From an uncultured Aquabacterium sp. (GTDB lineage: Bacteria; Pseudomonadota; Gammaproteobacteria; Burkholderiales; Burkholderiaceae_C): 6,625 nt of DNA. A program made the position numbers and the translations under genes. Position 1 is the stretch's first letter. Every line of letters starts with the position of its first letter. Location: assembly GCA_937923225.1 (NCBI GenBank), contig CALAKR010000343.1, positions 1 through 6,625 of the forward strand, written 5' to 3'. The notes below the pieces were generated by a model. It was not told the DNA's origin and made no database searches. It worked only from the letters and a program-made list of their open reading frames with translations. This document shows, in pieces, positions 5,420 through 6,625 of this stretch.

Positions 5420-6625
5420 GCCACCTCCTCATTGGCCGCCAGGGGGCCAACGCCCTGCCCTCGCACACCGCCCAGCCGGTGCAACGCGGGCAGGCGCTCG
5501 TACAGGGCTTCAAGTTGCGCGGCTGTGGCAGACCAATCGAAGCGCGCAGCCACGTGCGCACGGCCGGCCTCGCCCAGTGCCCTGGCCTGCGTCGGCTGGC
5601 TCAAGACGCCGGCCAGTGCCTCGGCCAGGCCCTGGGCCGTGCCGCCAAGGTGGGCGTGCTCACCATCCACCACCTCCAGGCCAGACACGCCCTCGGGCGT
5701 GCTGACCAGGGGCAGACCCGCGGCCAGGGCTTCGAGCACCTTGAGCTTGGAGCCGCCGCCGAAGCGCAGCGGCGCCAGAAAGGCGGCGGCCTCGGCCTGC
5801 ACCGCGGTCAGATCGGGCACGTAGCCGCGCCACTCGATGCGCGCATCGGTGAAACGGCGTGGCCAGGCCTCGGGCAGCGCGTGGCCGCAGACGATGAAGC
5901 GCGCCTCAGGCCGCAGGCGCCACAAGCGCGGAAAGACCTCGGTGAGCGCCCATTCGACAGCGTCCACATTGGGGGCGTACTCGTAGTTGCCGACGAACAG
6001 CACCTTGTCGTTGCCCACAGCGGGCGTGACCTGCGCGAAGGCACGCGTGTCCACACCGTTGACGACCACGCCGACGGGCTGGCCACCGGCGAGCCGCGTC
6101 ATGATCCGGGCGTCGGCCTCGGTGACGGCCGCCACGGCACTGGCCTGGGACAGCACGCGGCGCTCCCAGCGACGCGCACGCCACTGGTCATAACGCCCCA
6201 GTGGGCGCAGTAACCACGGCCACTTGCCATAGGTGGCCGCCCCCAGCTGCGATTCGATGTTGTGCTCACACAGCACAAACGGCTGCCGGTGGCGACTCAA
6301 CGGTGCCTCCAGGGGCTGGAAACCATAGCTGTGCTCGATCTGCACCACGTCCCAGCCACCTTCGGCCAGCAGCGCATCAAAGCGTGTTGACAACGCCGGC
6401 GCGTGGCCGTTGACCGTGGTTAGCAGCGGCCAGGGCGACAGGGCGGCATGCCACAGCGTGAGCGGATGCCTGAGCGGCCGGCGGGGCAGCACGATCAGCC
6501 GTTCGACCAGGGGCTCCAGGCGCGCACGCCCCTCGTCGTCCAGCGGCGTCTTGGACTGCACCAGCAGCGTGATGCGGTGGCCACGCTCGGCCATGCGGCG
6601 CAGCAGCTGGTATTGCCGCGACTTG
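5416..6625 (-). CDS. GT4-family glycosyltransferase, N-terminus beyond the window
   Basis: A GT-B fold, GT4-type glycosyltransferase, probably adding a nucleotide-sugar-derived residue to a lipid-linked intermediate on the cytoplasmic face. About 402 codons are visible. The frame stays open to the right edge and reads KSRQYQLLRRMAERGHRITL there. This resembles the usual N-terminal helix of the fold, so the Met at 6592-6594 is internal and the true start lies beyond 6625. Counting from that Met, the N-domain holds WDVVQIEHSYGF (81-92) and LCEHNIES (108-115). The linker VNGVD (178-182) precedes the C-domain beta strand VLFVGNYEYAPNVDAVEW (198-215). The donor-site block GGGSKLKVLEALAAGLP (279-295) contains Glu288, followed by STPEGVSGL (298-306). 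It resembles GT4 enzymes linked to exopolysaccharide clusters. The stop overlaps the start of the next gene. Confidence 0.92.
   Translation of the reverse strand, partial: KSRQYQLLRRMAERGHRITLLVQSKTPLDDEGRARLEPLVERLIVLPRRPLRHPLTLWHAALSPWPLLTTVNGHAPALSTRFDALLAEGGWDVVQIEHSYGFQPLEAPLSRHRQPFVLCEHNIESQLGAATYGKWPWLLRPLGRYDQWRARRWERRVLSQASAVAAVTEADARIMTRLAGGQPVGVVVNGVDTRAFAQVTPAVGNDKVLFVGNYEYAPNVDAVEWALTEVFPRLWRLRPEARFIVCGHALPEAWPRRFTDARIEWRGYVPDLTAVQAEAAAFLAPLRFGGGSKLKVLEALAAGLPLVSTPEGVSGLEVVDGEHAHLGGTAQGLAEALAGVLSQPTQARALGEAGRAHVAARFDWSATAAQLEALYERLPALHRLGGVRGQGVGPLAANEEVA
5423..5429 (-). promoter_or_regulatory. Strong Shine-Dalgarno for the ligase/polymerase gene
   Basis: The minus strand reads AGGAGGT, then GGC, then the GTG start. 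It lies inside the last codons of the glycosyltransferase gene. It decides for the GTG at 5417-5419 over the ATG at 5402-5404, which would be 18 bases away. It is the only strong ribosome site among the internal genes of this operon. Confidence 0.65.

Noticed and set aside
3941..5824. Long open frame on the plus strand (627 codons) across the ligase and glycosyltransferase genes
   Set aside because: Low-complexity Gln/His/Arg-rich product and no recognisable motif. It is a shadow of codon bias in the two real genes on the other strand.
700..6500. Many recurring short words such as CCAGGCCCAG and GCCAGCGCCAG on the plus strand
   Set aside because: They are in-frame Leu/Ala/Gly codon runs of high-GC membrane proteins, irregular in spacing and unit. 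They are not a repeat array.

Overview
The window reads as chromosomal DNA of a high-GC betaproteobacterium, most likely a member of the Burkholderiales. The evidence is the order tRNA-Tyr, tRNA-Gly, tRNA-Thr, EF-Tu, the strong G/C third-position bias, and the character of the proteins. Every gene that can be supported lies on the minus strand, so transcription runs from high to low coordinates. The assignment below the order level is inference.

Positions 6625 to 678 hold the downstream part of a cell-surface polysaccharide operon. In order of transcription it contains a GT4-type glycosyltransferase whose 5' end lies outside the window, an O-antigen ligase/polymerase-type membrane protein, a left-handed beta-helix (hexapeptide-repeat) acyltransferase with an unusual N-terminal extension, a MurJ/Wzx-like lipid-linked-sugar flippase, and an integral-membrane acyltransferase of the OafA type. 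The genes are packed tightly: GTGA and ATGA stop/start overlaps, then gaps of 17 and 13 bases. This implies one translationally coupled transcript. Together they suggest a Wzx/Wzy-style route. Sugars are added to a lipid carrier in the cytoplasm, the product is flipped across the inner membrane, it is polymerised or ligated on the periplasmic face, and it is decorated with acyl groups by one soluble and one membrane enzyme.

Positions 677 to 614 form a 64-base gap between the last polysaccharide gene and the first tRNA. It holds a perfect 9-bp inverted repeat with a 12-base loop and a sigma-70-like promoter whose -35 hexamer lies inside that loop.

Positions 613 to 1 hold the translation operon: tRNA-Tyr(GTA), tRNA-Gly(TCC), tRNA-Thr(GGT) and the first 51 codons of the EF-Tu gene, which runs off the left edge. 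This is the same gene order as the tufB operon of Escherichia coli without its leading tRNA-Thr(TGT). The 135-base spacer between tRNA-Gly and tRNA-Thr contains a strong hairpin and a weak candidate internal promoter.

Nothing in the window is a clear mobile element, CRISPR array or wholly new system. The points most worth checking are the promoter/inverted-repeat junction between the two operons, the divergent flippase, and the N-terminal domain of the hexapeptide acyltransferase.
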